Shown here: positions 8,699-19,357 of the stretch, piece by piece
Numbering within the stretch: the stretch's first letter is position 1
How the letters are laid out: the number at the start of each line of letters is the position of its first letter
Source of the DNA: an uncultured Alphaproteobacteria bacterium
Lineage (GTDB): Bacteria > Pseudomonadota > Alphaproteobacteria > HIMB59 > GCA-002718135
Assembly (NCBI GenBank): GCA_902595425.1
Contig: CACJPV010000001.1
Coordinates: 298,410 to 362,409 of the forward strand
Reading direction: 5' to 3'
Length of the DNA: 64,000 nt
Position numbers and translations under genes: made by a program
Notes under the pieces: model-generated
Seen by the model: only the letters and a program-made list of their open reading frames with translations
The model's database searches: none
Told to the model about the DNA's origin: nothing

Positions 8699-8806
8699 TT
8701 ACACTCCAAGTATGTTGGCCTTATACATCGTCCATAAGTAAAAAAAAGCAACTATAGCTAGTAAAATTAACAAAGTAATGAAATTTTTCTTCTTTGGTTT
8801 CTTCAT
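8699..8806 (-). CDS. Small single-pass membrane protein in the CoxF position
   Basis: A 35-residue protein, MKKPKKKNFITLLILL then AIVAFFYLWTMYKANILGV: a lysine-rich N-terminus followed by one transmembrane helix. Its ATG overlaps the ctaB stop codon as ATGA, and its TAA stop is followed at once by the GTG start of ctaG, so it is translationally locked into the operon. Alphaproteobacterial oxidase operons usually carry a small single-helix protein, often called CoxF, at exactly this place between ctaB and ctaG. I identify it by position and topology, not by a recognised motif. Its role in oxidase assembly is not established. Confidence 0.8.
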   Translation of the reverse strand: MKKPKKKNFITLLILLAIVAFFYLWTMYKANILGV

Positions 8807-9726
8807 AATAAAATTAAATTATCAATTAAAAGGGCGCTAAATAAACTAAATAAATAAAATATTGTTAATGCAAAAAATCTTAAACCTTCTGCATTTGGTT
8901 GATCTTTTACCTCAACTGATTTTTTTAATTTAAATGCACTTCTGATTAAAATAAAATTCAGGACACTCGCTATAAACAAATAGAGATAGCCAATAAGATT
9001 GCTATAGAAAGGGGCATAACTTAATATTATTAAAACTATTGTATAATAAACAATTTGATTTTTTGTATCAGCAATACTTTTGACATTTGGTAACATAGGA
9101 ACTTTTACTTTTTCATAATCATTAAATCTATAAACTGATAATGCCCAAAAGTGAGGTGGGGTCCAAAAAAATATAATCAAAAACATCACAATAGGTAAAT
9201 AACTTATTTCAGGAATAACTGCTGCCCAACCAATAATAGGAGGGATTGCTCCGGCAGCACCACCTATTACTATATTTAATGATGTACTACGCTTTAACCA
9301 AAAAGTATAAATGATTACATAAAATAAAATTGTGAACAAAAGCAAACCTGTTGCAAGAGTGTTGCTTGCGTAATACATTACAATTAGAGATAATATGCAT
9401 GTTAAAATTCCAAAAAATAAAGCTTCATTTTTGGATATAATTCCAAGAGGTATAGGTCTTGTTTTTGTTCTCTCCATACTCTTATCTATATCTTCATCAA
9501 ACCACATATTGATTGCAGCTGATGAACCTGCACCTAAAGTCACAGCTAGCAAAACATAAAAGTAATTTATAGGCATTATGGTTTCAGGAGCTAACATCAT
9601 ACCAACAAAAGCAGTAAAAATAACAAGGATCATTACCCTTGGTTTCATTAAATAAAAATATCCTTGTAATTTTTTTACAAAAATATTTTCACTATAAGTT
9701 ACTGTAGAAGGGGTGTTATTCACCAA
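8803..9726 (-). CDS. ctaB: Protoheme IX farnesyltransferase (heme O synthase)
   Basis: Membrane prenyltransferase converting protoheme to heme O, the precursor of heme A for the oxidase. The first Asp-rich motif is NMWFDEDIDKSMERTKTRP and the downstream YRFNDYEKVKVPMLP carries the second; KPRVMILVIFTAFVGMML is the standard opening helix. About nine helices and 307 residues are usual. It starts two bases after ctaD, within the ctaC-D-B-coxF-G-E operon order common in alphaproteobacteria. Cox15/CtaA, which makes heme A from heme O, is not in the window. Confidence 0.96.
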   Translation of the reverse strand: MVNNTPSTVTYSENIFVKKLQGYFYLMKPRVMILVIFTAFVGMMLAPETIMPINYFYVLLAVTLGAGSSAAINMWFDEDIDKSMERTKTRPIPLGIISKNEALFFGILTCILSLIVMYYASNTLATGLLLFTILFYVIIYTFWLKRSTSLNIVIGGAAGAIPPIIGWAAVIPEISYLPIVMFLIIFFWTPPHFWALSVYRFNDYEKVKVPMLPNVKSIADTKNQIVYYTIVLIILSYAPFYSNLIGYLYLFIASVLNFILIRSAFKLKKSVEVKDQPNAEGLRFFALTIFYLFSLFSALLIDNLILL

Positions 9727-9728
9727 AT

Positions 9729-11339
<1,611 letters not shown>

Positions 11340-12140
11340 CTATTTCGATGATGCAATTGTTCTATTATTTAATGTAGCAAATTCATTTTTGGCTTCATTA
11401 AGCCAAGCATAAAACTCATTTTCAGTGACCGCCTCAATCACTATAGGCATATATCCATGACCATTACCACAAATCTCTGAACATTGACCTCTATAAATTC
11501 CTGGTCTATCTATTCTCATCCAAGTTTCATTAAGTCTTCCTGGTACTGCATCTTTTTTAACTCCAAGTGCGGGCATTGCAAAACTATGCAACACATCTCC
11601 TGCTGTTACAAGAACATGAATATTTTTATTAACAGGTAAAACTAGTTTATTATCAACTGTTAACAATCTAGGCTCTCCTTCTTTTAAATCTTCATCAGGA
11701 ACCAAGTAACTCTCAAAAGACAAATCATCATGTTCAGGGTACTGATATTCCCAGTACCATTGATGCCCTATAACTTTAATGGTCATATCAACTTCAGGAA
11801 TAACATCTTGCTCATATACTAATTTGAAAGATGGTACCGCCATTACAATAAGAATCAAAACAGGGATTGCTGTCCATAGTGTTTCCAAAAGTGCGTTATG
11901 ACTTCTTTTTGATGGGTTAGGATTAGCACTTTTTCTAAATCGAATAGCAACATATATTATTAAAATTAAAACAAAAATTGTTATTGCTGTCATCATAATC
12001 AATACAAAATTATGAAGATCAAATATATTTTGCATAACACCGCTAGCTGGCTCTTGAAAACCAAGTTGCCAGTCAGTTATGCCATTAGCAAATGCTGGTA
12101 GACTTATAAGCGCTGCAATTGATGTTATGATAAGTTTCAT
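11340..12140 (-). CDS. ctaC: Cytochrome c oxidase subunit II (CuA)
   Basis: Electron-entry subunit of the aa3 oxidase. A signal peptide (residues 1-19, cleavage after SLPAFA) precedes two membrane helices (about 43-66 and 88-108) and the periplasmic cupredoxin domain. The aromatic patch GHQWYWEYQY (125-134) and the CuA ligands H185, C220, E222, C224, H228 and M231 (GQCSEICGNGHGYMPI) are all present. No C-terminal cytochrome c domain is fused. It is the first gene of the oxidase operon, so its upstream 60 bases are the likely promoter region; a 12-base palindrome lies there. Confidence 0.98.
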   Translation of the reverse strand: MKLIITSIAALISLPAFANGITDWQLGFQEPASGVMQNIFDLHNFVLIMMTAITIFVLILIIYVAIRFRKSANPNPSKRSHNALLETLWTAIPVLILIVMAVPSFKLVYEQDVIPEVDMTIKVIGHQWYWEYQYPEHDDLSFESYLVPDEDLKEGEPRLLTVDNKLVLPVNKNIHVLVTAGDVLHSFAMPALGVKKDAVPGRLNETWMRIDRPGIYRGQCSEICGNGHGYMPIVIEAVTENEFYAWLNEAKNEFATLNNRTIASSK

Positions 12141-12188
12141 TTTTGAATGTATATATACTATTTTTTTAAATAAACAGCAGTTTAAGGT

Positions 12189-12200
12189 GACAATATTGTC
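12189..12200. promoter_or_regulatory. Perfect 12-bp palindrome upstream of ctaC
   Basis: GACAATATTGTC is a perfect inverted repeat about 49 bases upstream of the ctaC start, just beyond the end of rsmE. A TATATA-rich stretch at about 12150-12157 could be the -10 element for the oxidase operon. The palindrome could be an operator for a dimeric regulator of oxidase expression, but short palindromes arise by chance in AT-rich DNA and no regulator is linked. Confidence 0.3.
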
Positions 12201-12201
12201 T

Positions 12202-12954
12202 TTATTTTAGGACAGGTTGTCGCTTATCTACTAAGGATTGTATACAAAAAAGTGAAGAAATAGCAGCGGTATCAGATCTTAAAATTCTTTTACCAAGAGT
12301 AACGCGCAAAACATTTTTTTCTTTTATAAGTTGATTCTTTTCTTGGTCACTAAAACCACCTTCAGGACCTATGATAACGGCCCATTTTGAATAATTAGAA
12401 ACTTTACTCTTAACCTCTTCATAAATCGAGGGGAGACTTGAATCTGACTCATCACAAAAAACAAGAGCACGGTCACTTGGAAAGTTATTCAATAAGGATT
12501 TAAGATTAATAATTTTTTCTATTTTTGGTACATCCAGTCTCTCACATTGCTGAGAAGCTTCAATGGCATTTAATTCAAGATTCTTATAATTTAATTTTTC
12601 AAAATTAGAATATTCAGTTATACAGGGAACAAACTTTGATACGCCTAATTCTACAGCTTTTTGTATGGTTATATTTATTCGAAATAGTTTAATCGGTGCA
12701 AATATTAACCAAATATCTGGTTGAGGCTCAAACCCTCTTATTTTTTTAAGAACTTTAATAGCTATTTTTTCTTTTGAGACTGAAATGATATTTGCATGCC
12801 ACTCACCAGTAATGCCATCAAAAATACTTATTATATCATCTAATTTGACTCTTAATACATTTTTAAGAAAATGAAGCTGCTTTCCTTTGATGTAAATCAT
12901 CAAATTTTTAGAAATTTGCTTTTCGATAAACAATCGGGTTTTAGACTTTTTCAT
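12202..12954 (-). CDS. rsmE: 16S rRNA m3U1498 methyltransferase
   Basis: SPOUT-class RNA methyltransferase that methylates N3 of U1498 in 16S rRNA. The AdoMet knot is clear: VIIGPEGGFSDQEKNQL, followed by LGKRILRSDTAAISSL, the signature C-terminal knot of RsmE. The N-terminal PUA-like domain includes HFLKNVLRVKLDD. With 250 residues, the length is standard. It points away from ubiA with only 43 bases between the two starts, so the promoters overlap; the stop lies near the palindrome ahead of ctaC. Confidence 0.95.
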   Translation of the reverse strand: MKKSKTRLFIEKQISKNLMIYIKGKQLHFLKNVLRVKLDDIISIFDGITGEWHANIISVSKEKIAIKVLKKIRGFEPQPDIWLIFAPIKLFRINITIQKAVELGVSKFVPCITEYSNFEKLNYKNLELNAIEASQQCERLDVPKIEKIINLKSLLNNFPSDRALVFCDESDSSLPSIYEEVKSKVSNYSKWAVIIGPEGGFSDQEKNQLIKEKNVLRVTLGKRILRSDTAAISSLFCIQSLVDKRQPVLK

Positions 12955-12979
12955 AACAATAGTTTATTAGTAATTTTAC

Positions 12980-12985
12980 TATAAT
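12980..12985 (+). promoter_or_regulatory. Candidate -10 element for the ubiA-msbA lipid operon
   Basis: A consensus TATAAT lies 12 bases ahead of the ubiA ATG in the short divergent gap with rsmE. If used, transcription would start only a few bases before the ATG, giving an almost leaderless message; no good ribosome site is seen there, which is consistent. No clear -35 hexamer is present. Confidence 0.35.
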
Positions 12986-12997
12986 CTTTATATCAAG

Positions 12998-13858
12998 ATG
13001 GATAAAATATTTCCTGAAAAAATAAATAATTATTTAGAATTAATTAGATTAAATAAACCTATTGGGTTTATGCTATTATTATGGCCATGCTGGTTTTCTC
13101 TTGCTTACATTAACTTGCCACAACACACTTTAATTACTTATTATATCTTATTCTTATTTGGAGCATTTATCATGAGAAGTGCAGGATGTATAATTAATGA
13201 TTTGGTAGACCAAAATATTGACTCAAAAGTTGAGCGAACAGCTTTGAGACCTATTTCAGCAAAAAAAATTTCAAATTTACATGCAATTATTTTTTTAATT
13301 ATACTGCTAACAATTGGACTTTTAATTTTATTACAATTTAAATTTGAGACTATTTTAGCTGGGTTAGTTTGCACACCTCTAATTGTGATTTACCCATTTA
13401 TGAAAAGAATAACTTTTTGGCCTCAATTATTTCTTGGTATAGTTTTTAATTGGGGCATTATTATTTGTTCTGTAGAATTTTTTGGAACAATAACTAAAGA
13501 ATTTTTTATATTTTATTTAGCATGTGTATTTTGGACCATAGGATATGATACAATTTATGCATTTCAAGATTTAAAGGATGATATAAAAAACCAAATAAAA
13601 TCAACAGCAGTTTTGTTAAAGGAAAAAGGTAGGTATTTAGTTTTAGCTTCCTACACAATAATGTTTTTACTAATTGGCTATTTATCTTTTTATAAGACTA
13701 CTAAATTATTTACAGTGTTTTTGTTGCTAGCCATATTTATCTTTATTTTATTTAATTTATTACGATGGGACCATAAATCTGAGAGTAACTCTGGGAAAAT
13801 ATTTCGCAAAAATAATGTTTTTGGTGCTATGATTTTCCTATATTTACTTAGTTTTTAA
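12998..13858 (+). CDS. ubiA: 4-hydroxybenzoate polyprenyltransferase
   Basis: Membrane enzyme that attaches the polyprenyl tail to 4-hydroxybenzoate in ubiquinone synthesis. Both Asp-rich motifs are present: NDLVDQNIDSKVERTALRP (N67, D68, D71, D75) and QDLKDD (D191, D194). The early LIRLNKPIGFMLLLWPCWF matches UbiA rather than heme O synthase or chlorophyll synthase. 286 residues, about eight or nine helices. It heads a plus-strand run that continues into msbA after four bases, so ubiquinone synthesis and lipid A export appear to be co-transcribed. The start is supported by the TATAAT just upstream and the lack of alternatives. Confidence 0.94.
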   Translation: MDKIFPEKINNYLELIRLNKPIGFMLLLWPCWFSLAYINLPQHTLITYYILFLFGAFIMRSAGCIINDLVDQNIDSKVERTALRPISAKKISNLHAIIFLIILLTIGLLILLQFKFETILAGLVCTPLIVIYPFMKRITFWPQLFLGIVFNWGIIICSVEFFGTITKEFFIFYLACVFWTIGYDTIYAFQDLKDDIKNQIKSTAVLLKEKGRYLVLASYTIMFLLIGYLSFYKTTKLFTVFLLLAIFIFILFNLLRWDHKSESNSGKIFRKNNVFGAMIFLYLLSF

Positions 13859-13862
13859 AAAC

Positions 13863-15614
13863 ATGAAAAATCTCAACGTAAATAAAAATTCTGTTATTGC
13901 ACGTCTAATAAATAATTATTTATTAAGTCACAAATTTACAATTTTCTTTGCTCTAATAATGATGATTGTTTCTGCTGGAGCAACAGGTTTACATGCATGG
14001 TTAGTCCAGCCAGCATTGGATGAAGTTTTAATTAAAGGGAATAAAGAAATGTTATTCTTAATTCCTATTGCAATAATTATAGTAACGCTTTGCAAAGGTT
14101 TAGCTACCTATACTCATTCGTTTCAAATGAGCAAGGTTGCCCACTCAGTGATTGCAAAGCTTCAAACACAAATGTTTGAAAAATTAATGTATCTTAATTT
14201 AAATTATTTTAACGATTCAAAATCTGGAAATTTAATTTCAAGGTTAATAAATGATACTTACTATTTAAGATTAGCAATAGTAAAATCTGTAACAGGAGTA
14301 ATTAAAGATATTTTAGTTATAATTTTTTTACTTGGTAATATGTTTTATCAAAGTTGGTCATTAACAATTTTTGCATTTTTTGCATTTCCTTTAGCAATTT
14401 GGCCAATAAAAAAAATTGGAAAAAATATTAGAAAAATTACTTATGAAATACAAAATGAAATTGCCAAATTTTCTAATGTTTTAGCAGAAAGTATCAAAGG
14501 TATTCGTCAAGTTAAAGCTTATAATAGAGAAGAATATGAAAAGAAAAGAGCTTTTGCTACAATCGATTTCATAAAAAAATTTTTTATACGTTCGGCATTT
14601 GTTAGTAATAGACTTAGTCCTCTCATGGAATTTATAGGAAGTTTAGCAGTAGCTGTATCAATCTACGCTGGAGGAGTATTTGTTTTAAATGAGAGCATGA
14701 CAACAGGTCAGTTTATGAGTTTTTTGGTAAGTCTTCTTTTAGCATATCAGCCTGTCAAAGCTTTAGGTAATTTAAATATAAGTGTTCAAGAAGGTCTTGC
14801 TGGAGCTGAAAGAATTTTTTCGCTACTTGATACTTCTCTAGAAAAATCAGAAAAACATGAAAATAGTAAAAATATCAAGTTAAAAGGGAATATAAAATTT
14901 AGTGATGTAAACTTTTCATACACTGAACAAAAAGTTTTAAATAACATTAATTTATCAATAGAGTGTGGTAAAAAAGTAGCTTTTGTTGGATTATCTGGTA
15001 GCGGAAAATCAACTTTAATTAATTTATTATTAAGATTTTATGATAATTATAGTGGTGAAATTATTATAGATCAAAAAGATATTAAATCATTATCACTATT
15101 TGACTTAAGAGAAAATATTTCTCTTATTACCCAGGAAACTCTTTTATTCAATGAGAGCATCTTAGATAATATCAAATATGGAAATATGTCCTCTTCTAAT
15201 AAGGAAATATTAGAAATTGCTGAAATATCTGGTGTGAGTAAATTTGCAAATCAATTACCAGACAAACTGAACACAATTGTTGGAGAAAGTGGCATTAAAC
15301 TATCAGGAGGACAAAGACAAAGAATTGCAATTGCAAGAGCCTTAATCAAAAATGCTCCTATACTAATTATGGATGAAGCAACATCATCCTTAGATAATTT
15401 AACAGAAAAGGAAATCCAATTAGCTCTTGATGAATTAATGAAAGATAAAACCACAATTATAATTGCGCATAGATTAAGCACTATTCAAAATGCAGATGTA
15501 ATTTTTACTTTAGAAAAAGGTAGTATTGAAAGTAAGGGGAGTCATGAATTTTTAATAAAAAATTCTGCAGTTTACAAAAAATTACAATTGCAAGAAGACG
15601 CAAATGAGAATTAA
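13863..15614 (+). CDS. msbA: Lipid A/phospholipid export ABC transporter, MsbA type
   Basis: Half-transporter with an N-terminal six-helix membrane domain (residues about 25-300) and a C-terminal ATPase. Walker A is GLSGSGKST (376-384), the signature is LSGGQ (480-484), Walker B is ILIMDEATSSLD, and the H-loop is IIIAHRLST. It probably forms a homodimer that flips core-lipid A to the outer leaflet. Context supports this over a multidrug role: it is followed, with overlaps, by DUF374, waaA, lpxK and an LpxL-type acyltransferase. The last 11 bases overlap the next gene. Confidence 0.92.
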   Translation: MKNLNVNKNSVIARLINNYLLSHKFTIFFALIMMIVSAGATGLHAWLVQPALDEVLIKGNKEMLFLIPIAIIIVTLCKGLATYTHSFQMSKVAHSVIAKLQTQMFEKLMYLNLNYFNDSKSGNLISRLINDTYYLRLAIVKSVTGVIKDILVIIFLLGNMFYQSWSLTIFAFFAFPLAIWPIKKIGKNIRKITYEIQNEIAKFSNVLAESIKGIRQVKAYNREEYEKKRAFATIDFIKKFFIRSAFVSNRLSPLMEFIGSLAVAVSIYAGGVFVLNESMTTGQFMSFLVSLLLAYQPVKALGNLNISVQEGLAGAERIFSLLDTSLEKSEKHENSKNIKLKGNIKFSDVNFSYTEQKVLNNINLSIECGKKVAFVGLSGSGKSTLINLLLRFYDNYSGEIIIDQKDIKSLSLFDLRENISLITQETLLFNESILDNIKYGNMSSSNKEILEIAEISGVSKFANQLPDKLNTIVGESGIKLSGGQRQRIAIARALIKNAPILIMDEATSSLDNLTEKEIQLALDELMKDKTTIIIAHRLSTIQNADVIFTLEKGSIESKGSHEFLIKNSAVYKKLQLQEDANEN

Positions 15615-16275
15615 AAAAAAAATTATTAAAAACTTATTTGTTCAACATTTTTTAGCTTTAGTATGCGTTTTATATATAAATTTAGTAAGAATAACTTCTG
15701 TAATATTAGAAAAAAACATACAATCTCCTAATTTTTATTGGAAAAATAATAAACCTTTCATACTAGCTTTTTGGCACAACCAATTAATGATGATTAGTTA
15801 TTGTTGGAAGTCTAATTCTAAAATAAATATTTTGGCCTCAGGTCATAGTGATGGAAGATTTGGCGCAATAGTTGGTAAATATTTTGGATTAAATAATATT
15901 CCTACTTCATCATACAATAAATCAATCACCCTCAAACCAATATTTAAGCTACTTAAAAATTCAAAGTGCATAGGAATAACTCCAGATGGTCCAAGAGGTC
16001 CAAATCGAAAAGTGTCTGATGGAATTATTAAAATTGCCAAAACTTCTCAGGTCCCCATTATTCCTATTGGTTTTGCTTCCTCCAAATTTAAAAAATTAAA
16101 TTCATGGGATTCATTCTTAGTAACAAAGCCCTTTGCAAAATGTGCATTTGTGTGGGGAAAATCAATTTCAGTTCCAAAAAATTGCGGCGAAAATGAAATA
16201 GAAGAATTTAAAATTAAATTAGAAAATGAAATTAATATTTGCGAAGAACAAGCTCAAAAAGAAATAAATGCATAA
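15604..16275 (+). CDS. DUF374 lysophospholipid acyltransferase-like protein
   Basis: A 223-residue DUF374 protein. The conserved pieces are PFILAFWHNQLMM, LASGHSDGRFGAIVGKYFG and ITPDGPRGPNRKVSDGII. DUF374 proteins resemble the LPLAT acyltransferases and lie in lipid A/Kdo operons of alphaproteobacteria; at least some are needed for a late step in lipopolysaccharide acylation. A hydrophobic N-terminal stretch (about 13-33) suggests membrane attachment. It overlaps msbA upstream and waaA downstream (8 bases), so it is translated as part of this operon. The exact acyl donor and acceptor are unknown. Confidence 0.88.
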   Translation: MRIKKKIIKNLFVQHFLALVCVLYINLVRITSVILEKNIQSPNFYWKNNKPFILAFWHNQLMMISYCWKSNSKINILASGHSDGRFGAIVGKYFGLNNIPTSSYNKSITLKPIFKLLKNSKCIGITPDGPRGPNRKVSDGIIKIAKTSQVPIIPIGFASSKFKKLNSWDSFLVTKPFAKCAFVWGKSISVPKNCGENEIEEFKIKLENEINICEEQAQKEINA

Positions 16276-17500
16276 TTTTTATAAATTAATCTCATATCTC
16301 TTAATACCAATTATTTATCTTAATACTTATCTGAGGCTAATTAGAAAAAAGGAGGACGCCAATAGATATAAAGAAAGATTTGGTTATACAAATTTTAAAA
16401 AAATTTTAGAAAAAGATTTTATTTGGATTCATGCATCAAGTGTTGGAGAATTTAAATCATGTGATTTTTTAATTAACAATTTTCATAAAAATTACAATTT
16501 ATTAATTACAACAACAACCAAAACAGCAGCTGATTATGCATTAAAAAACTATGGTAAAAAAATTATTCATCAATACGCTCCTTTTGATGTTGTGCCTTGG
16601 ATTAATAAATTTTTAGACTTTTGGAAACCTAAATTAGTAGTTTGGATTGAGTCTGATATATGGCCGAATACAATTATAAGATTGCGTGAAAAAAACGTTC
16701 CTTCAATTTTTTTAAATGCAAGAATTTCTCCCAGATCTTTTAAAAAATGGAAATTCTTTTCTTCCTATTATAAATTTATCACAAAAACTTTCTTTGCTAT
16801 TTACGCACAAAGTAAAAATGATTTAGAACGAATATCAAAACTAACAGATGTGAATGTTGATTATTTAGGTAACTTAAAACTCACAAAAAGAAATACTTCT
16901 TTTACAAAGTTAGAAAAAACAAAAAAAATAAATATAATGATTGCTAGTACACACGCAAATGAAGAAAATTTAATTATTTCATCATTAGAAAAAATTAGTA
17001 AAAAATATCAACTTGTTAACTTTGTTTTAGCTCCTAGGCATCCAAGCAGATCAAAACTTATTTATAAATTACTAAAAGATAAAAAACTTAATGTTGAGTA
17101 TTACAGTAGATTTAAAGATTTAAATTGTAGATTTCTAATAATCGATAGTTTTGGTAAAATGGAAAAATTCTTTAATATAAGTGATATTGTTTTTTTAGGA
17201 GGCTCCCTTTCAAAAAAAGGGGGGCATAATCCAATTGAGGCTGCAATCGCAAACTGTGCAATTATTACTGGCCCTAATGTTTTTAATTGGCAAAATTTAT
17301 ATGAAGACATGCTAGCTAAAGATGCTTGCATAATGATTAATGAAGTAAAAGAATTTGAAATCAAGATTATTAATTTAATTGAGAAAGAAGAATTAATTGA
17401 AAACCTAAAGAAAAATGCTCTTAATTTTTCAAATACTGTTTTCTTTCAAGAGGATAAATTGTTAGAATTATTAAATAATAGATTGGAGCAAAATGCTTAA
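16268..17500 (+). CDS. waaA: 3-deoxy-D-manno-octulosonic acid transferase
   Basis: GT30 glycosyltransferase that adds Kdo to lipid IVA at the inner membrane. The N-terminal hydrophobic anchor is followed by RYKERFGY and FIWIHASSVGEFKSC, which contains the catalytic Glu of the family (SVGE). Later motifs NARISPRSFKKW, VLAPRHPSR and FLGGSLSKKGGHNPIEAA match the nucleotide-sugar domain. 410 residues is typical. Only one waaA is present, so whether it adds one or two Kdo units cannot be told from sequence. Overlaps on both sides place it inside the lipid A operon. Confidence 0.94.
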   Translation: MHNFYKLISYLLIPIIYLNTYLRLIRKKEDANRYKERFGYTNFKKILEKDFIWIHASSVGEFKSCDFLINNFHKNYNLLITTTTKTAADYALKNYGKKIIHQYAPFDVVPWINKFLDFWKPKLVVWIESDIWPNTIIRLREKNVPSIFLNARISPRSFKKWKFFSSYYKFITKTFFAIYAQSKNDLERISKLTDVNVDYLGNLKLTKRNTSFTKLEKTKKINIMIASTHANEENLIISSLEKISKKYQLVNFVLAPRHPSRSKLIYKLLKDKKLNVEYYSRFKDLNCRFLIIDSFGKMEKFFNISDIVFLGGSLSKKGGHNPIEAAIANCAIITGPNVFNWQNLYEDMLAKDACIMINEVKEFEIKIINLIEKEELIENLKKNALNFSNTVFFQEDKLLELLNNRLEQNA

Positions 17501-18482
17501 AGCGCCAAAATTTTGGTATTATAAGAAAGATACTTTTTTATCCAATTCACTTTATCCACTTTCCTTATTTTTTAGACTTGGTACAAAAATACGTAATTTA
17601 GTAAGTAAAGAAAGAACAGCAAAGCTACCTATTATCTGTGTTGGGAATATTGTTGTTGGTGGAGCAGGCAAAACACCAGTAGCACTCAAAATTGGAAATA
17701 TGCTTAAAAAAGCAGGGTACAGCCCACATTTTGTATCAAAAGGTTATGGTGGCTTAGAAAAAAATAATACTTTGGTAAAAGATTGGCATTCACCAAAAAG
17801 TGTAGGCGATGAACCTTTGCTATTATCAGAAATAGCCCCTACCTGGATTGGACTTGATCGAAATAGATCATTTGAATTAGCAAAAGAAAAGGGTGCTGAT
17901 TGTATTGTGATGGATGATGGTTTTCAAAACCCAACTCTTCAAAAAGATTTTTCAATTGTGGTAATTAATGGAGAACAAGGATTTGGCAATAAAAGAGTAA
18001 TACCGGCAGGACCATTAAGGGAGAGCATTAACAGAGGTCTTTCAAGAACAAACTTAGTTATAGCTATTGGTGAAATTGATGAATCAGTAAAAAATAAAAT
18101 TCACAAACATATACCAATGATTAGAGCGAAATTTAAAATAAAGGAAGATGAGTTGATGGTTCGAGGTCAAAGGGTCACAGCTTTTGCAGGAATCGCCTAT
18201 CCTGAAAAATTTTTTAATTCACTAAAATTGGTAAAGGCAAATATTGTTGATCGGATTAGTTATTCAGATCATCATATTTATAGTGAGAATGATCTTCTTA
18301 ACTTAGCAGAAATAGCAAATAAACATCAATCAATTCTAGTTACTACTAAAAAAGATATAGTAAGAATACCTAAATCTTTTAGATCACTTGTAAAAACAAT
18401 AGATGGTTTCATTCAGTTTGATGATGAGAAACTATTGTTAGAAATTTTAACTAATTTAATTCAAAATAAAATTGATAATTAA
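17493..18482 (+). CDS. lpxK: Tetraacyldisaccharide 4'-kinase
   Basis: Membrane-associated P-loop kinase phosphorylating the 4' position of the lipid A disaccharide. The Walker A is GGAGKTP in VGNIVVGGAGKTPVALKIG, and DGFQN in MDDGFQNPTL and RVIPAGPLRE are LpxK signatures. 329 residues, usual size. It overlaps waaA by eight bases and shares a base with the next acyltransferase gene. Together with msbA, DUF374 and waaA this shows that the organism makes Kdo-lipid A. Confidence 0.96.
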   Translation: MLKAPKFWYYKKDTFLSNSLYPLSLFFRLGTKIRNLVSKERTAKLPIICVGNIVVGGAGKTPVALKIGNMLKKAGYSPHFVSKGYGGLEKNNTLVKDWHSPKSVGDEPLLLSEIAPTWIGLDRNRSFELAKEKGADCIVMDDGFQNPTLQKDFSIVVINGEQGFGNKRVIPAGPLRESINRGLSRTNLVIAIGEIDESVKNKIHKHIPMIRAKFKIKEDELMVRGQRVTAFAGIAYPEKFFNSLKLVKANIVDRISYSDHHIYSENDLLNLAEIANKHQSILVTTKKDIVRIPKSFRSLVKTIDGFIQFDDEKLLLEILTNLIQNKIDN

Positions 18483-19357
18483 TGAAATTTTTACTTCTGA
18501 TAAGATACTTAATTGAATTTTTTCTTTTTAAAACGATCTTTTTTTTACTTAGTTGTTTTCCAAGAAAAATCTCTTCTAATATTTTTAGCAATACTTTTAT
18601 GCTTTTAGGCAGACTATCTAAATATAATGAAATAGCTAAAAACAATTGTAAAATGGTATTTGAAAATTTAAATGATAAACAAATTAAAAATATTATAGAC
18701 TGTAGTTGGAAAAATTTAGGTAAAAATCTTTATGAACTTAGTTATTTAAGCAAACTTATAGATGAGAAAAACAAAATTAAAATTAAAGGTTTAGACAAAC
18801 TAGAAATTATTAAAAAGGATAACATACCAGTAATTTTTTTTAGTATTCACTCAGGCAATTGGGAAATTTGTGTTCCGATATTAGATAAATATGGTTTCAA
18901 TGTAGGAGCTATATACAGACATATTAATAATAATTTTTTTGATAATTATATTTTTAAGAAAAGAACCAAAGCTCTTAAAACAGAAAACAGTTTTTATACT
19001 CCAAAAGGAAAAAAAAGTGCAAAAGAAGTTTTAGATGGATTAATAAATAAAAAAAATATATTCTTATTAGTTGATCAAAAAGACTCAGCTGGAACCCTAA
19101 TAGATTTTTTTGGAAAACAAGTTAAAACTCAAACAGGTTTTTTAAAAATAGCTCGAAAATATAAATTAAAAATCATTCCTATTAAAAATATACGTTTACC
19201 TAACAATACATTAGAGATAACATTTGAAGAACCACTTGATCATAATAAAAATGATATTAGTGATAATGCAAAAATGTTAGAAATAAACTCTATTGTAGAA
19301 AGATGGATAAGAGAAAACCCAGAAAATTGGTTTTGGCAACATAAAAGATTTAATTAA
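18482..19357 (+). CDS. Lipid A late acyltransferase, LpxL/HtrB family
   Basis: LPLAT-family protein of 291 residues. An N-terminal membrane helix (about 12-25) precedes the catalytic motif FSIHSGNWEI, the HxxxxE-type active site of LpxL/LpxM enzymes. LLVDQKDSAGTLIDFFGKQ and ENWFWQHKRF at the end are family signatures. It transfers a secondary acyl chain to Kdo-lipid A. It closes the lipid A operon and its last bases overlap the convergent xseA gene by eight. LpxL and LpxM types cannot be separated here. Confidence 0.9.
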   Translation: MKFLLLIRYLIEFFLFKTIFFLLSCFPRKISSNIFSNTFMLLGRLSKYNEIAKNNCKMVFENLNDKQIKNIIDCSWKNLGKNLYELSYLSKLIDEKNKIKIKGLDKLEIIKKDNIPVIFFSIHSGNWEICVPILDKYGFNVGAIYRHINNNFFDNYIFKKRTKALKTENSFYTPKGKKSAKEVLDGLINKKNIFLLVDQKDSAGTLIDFFGKQVKTQTGFLKIARKYKLKIIPIKNIRLPNNTLEITFEEPLDHNKNDISDNAKMLEINSIVERWIRENPENWFWQHKRFN

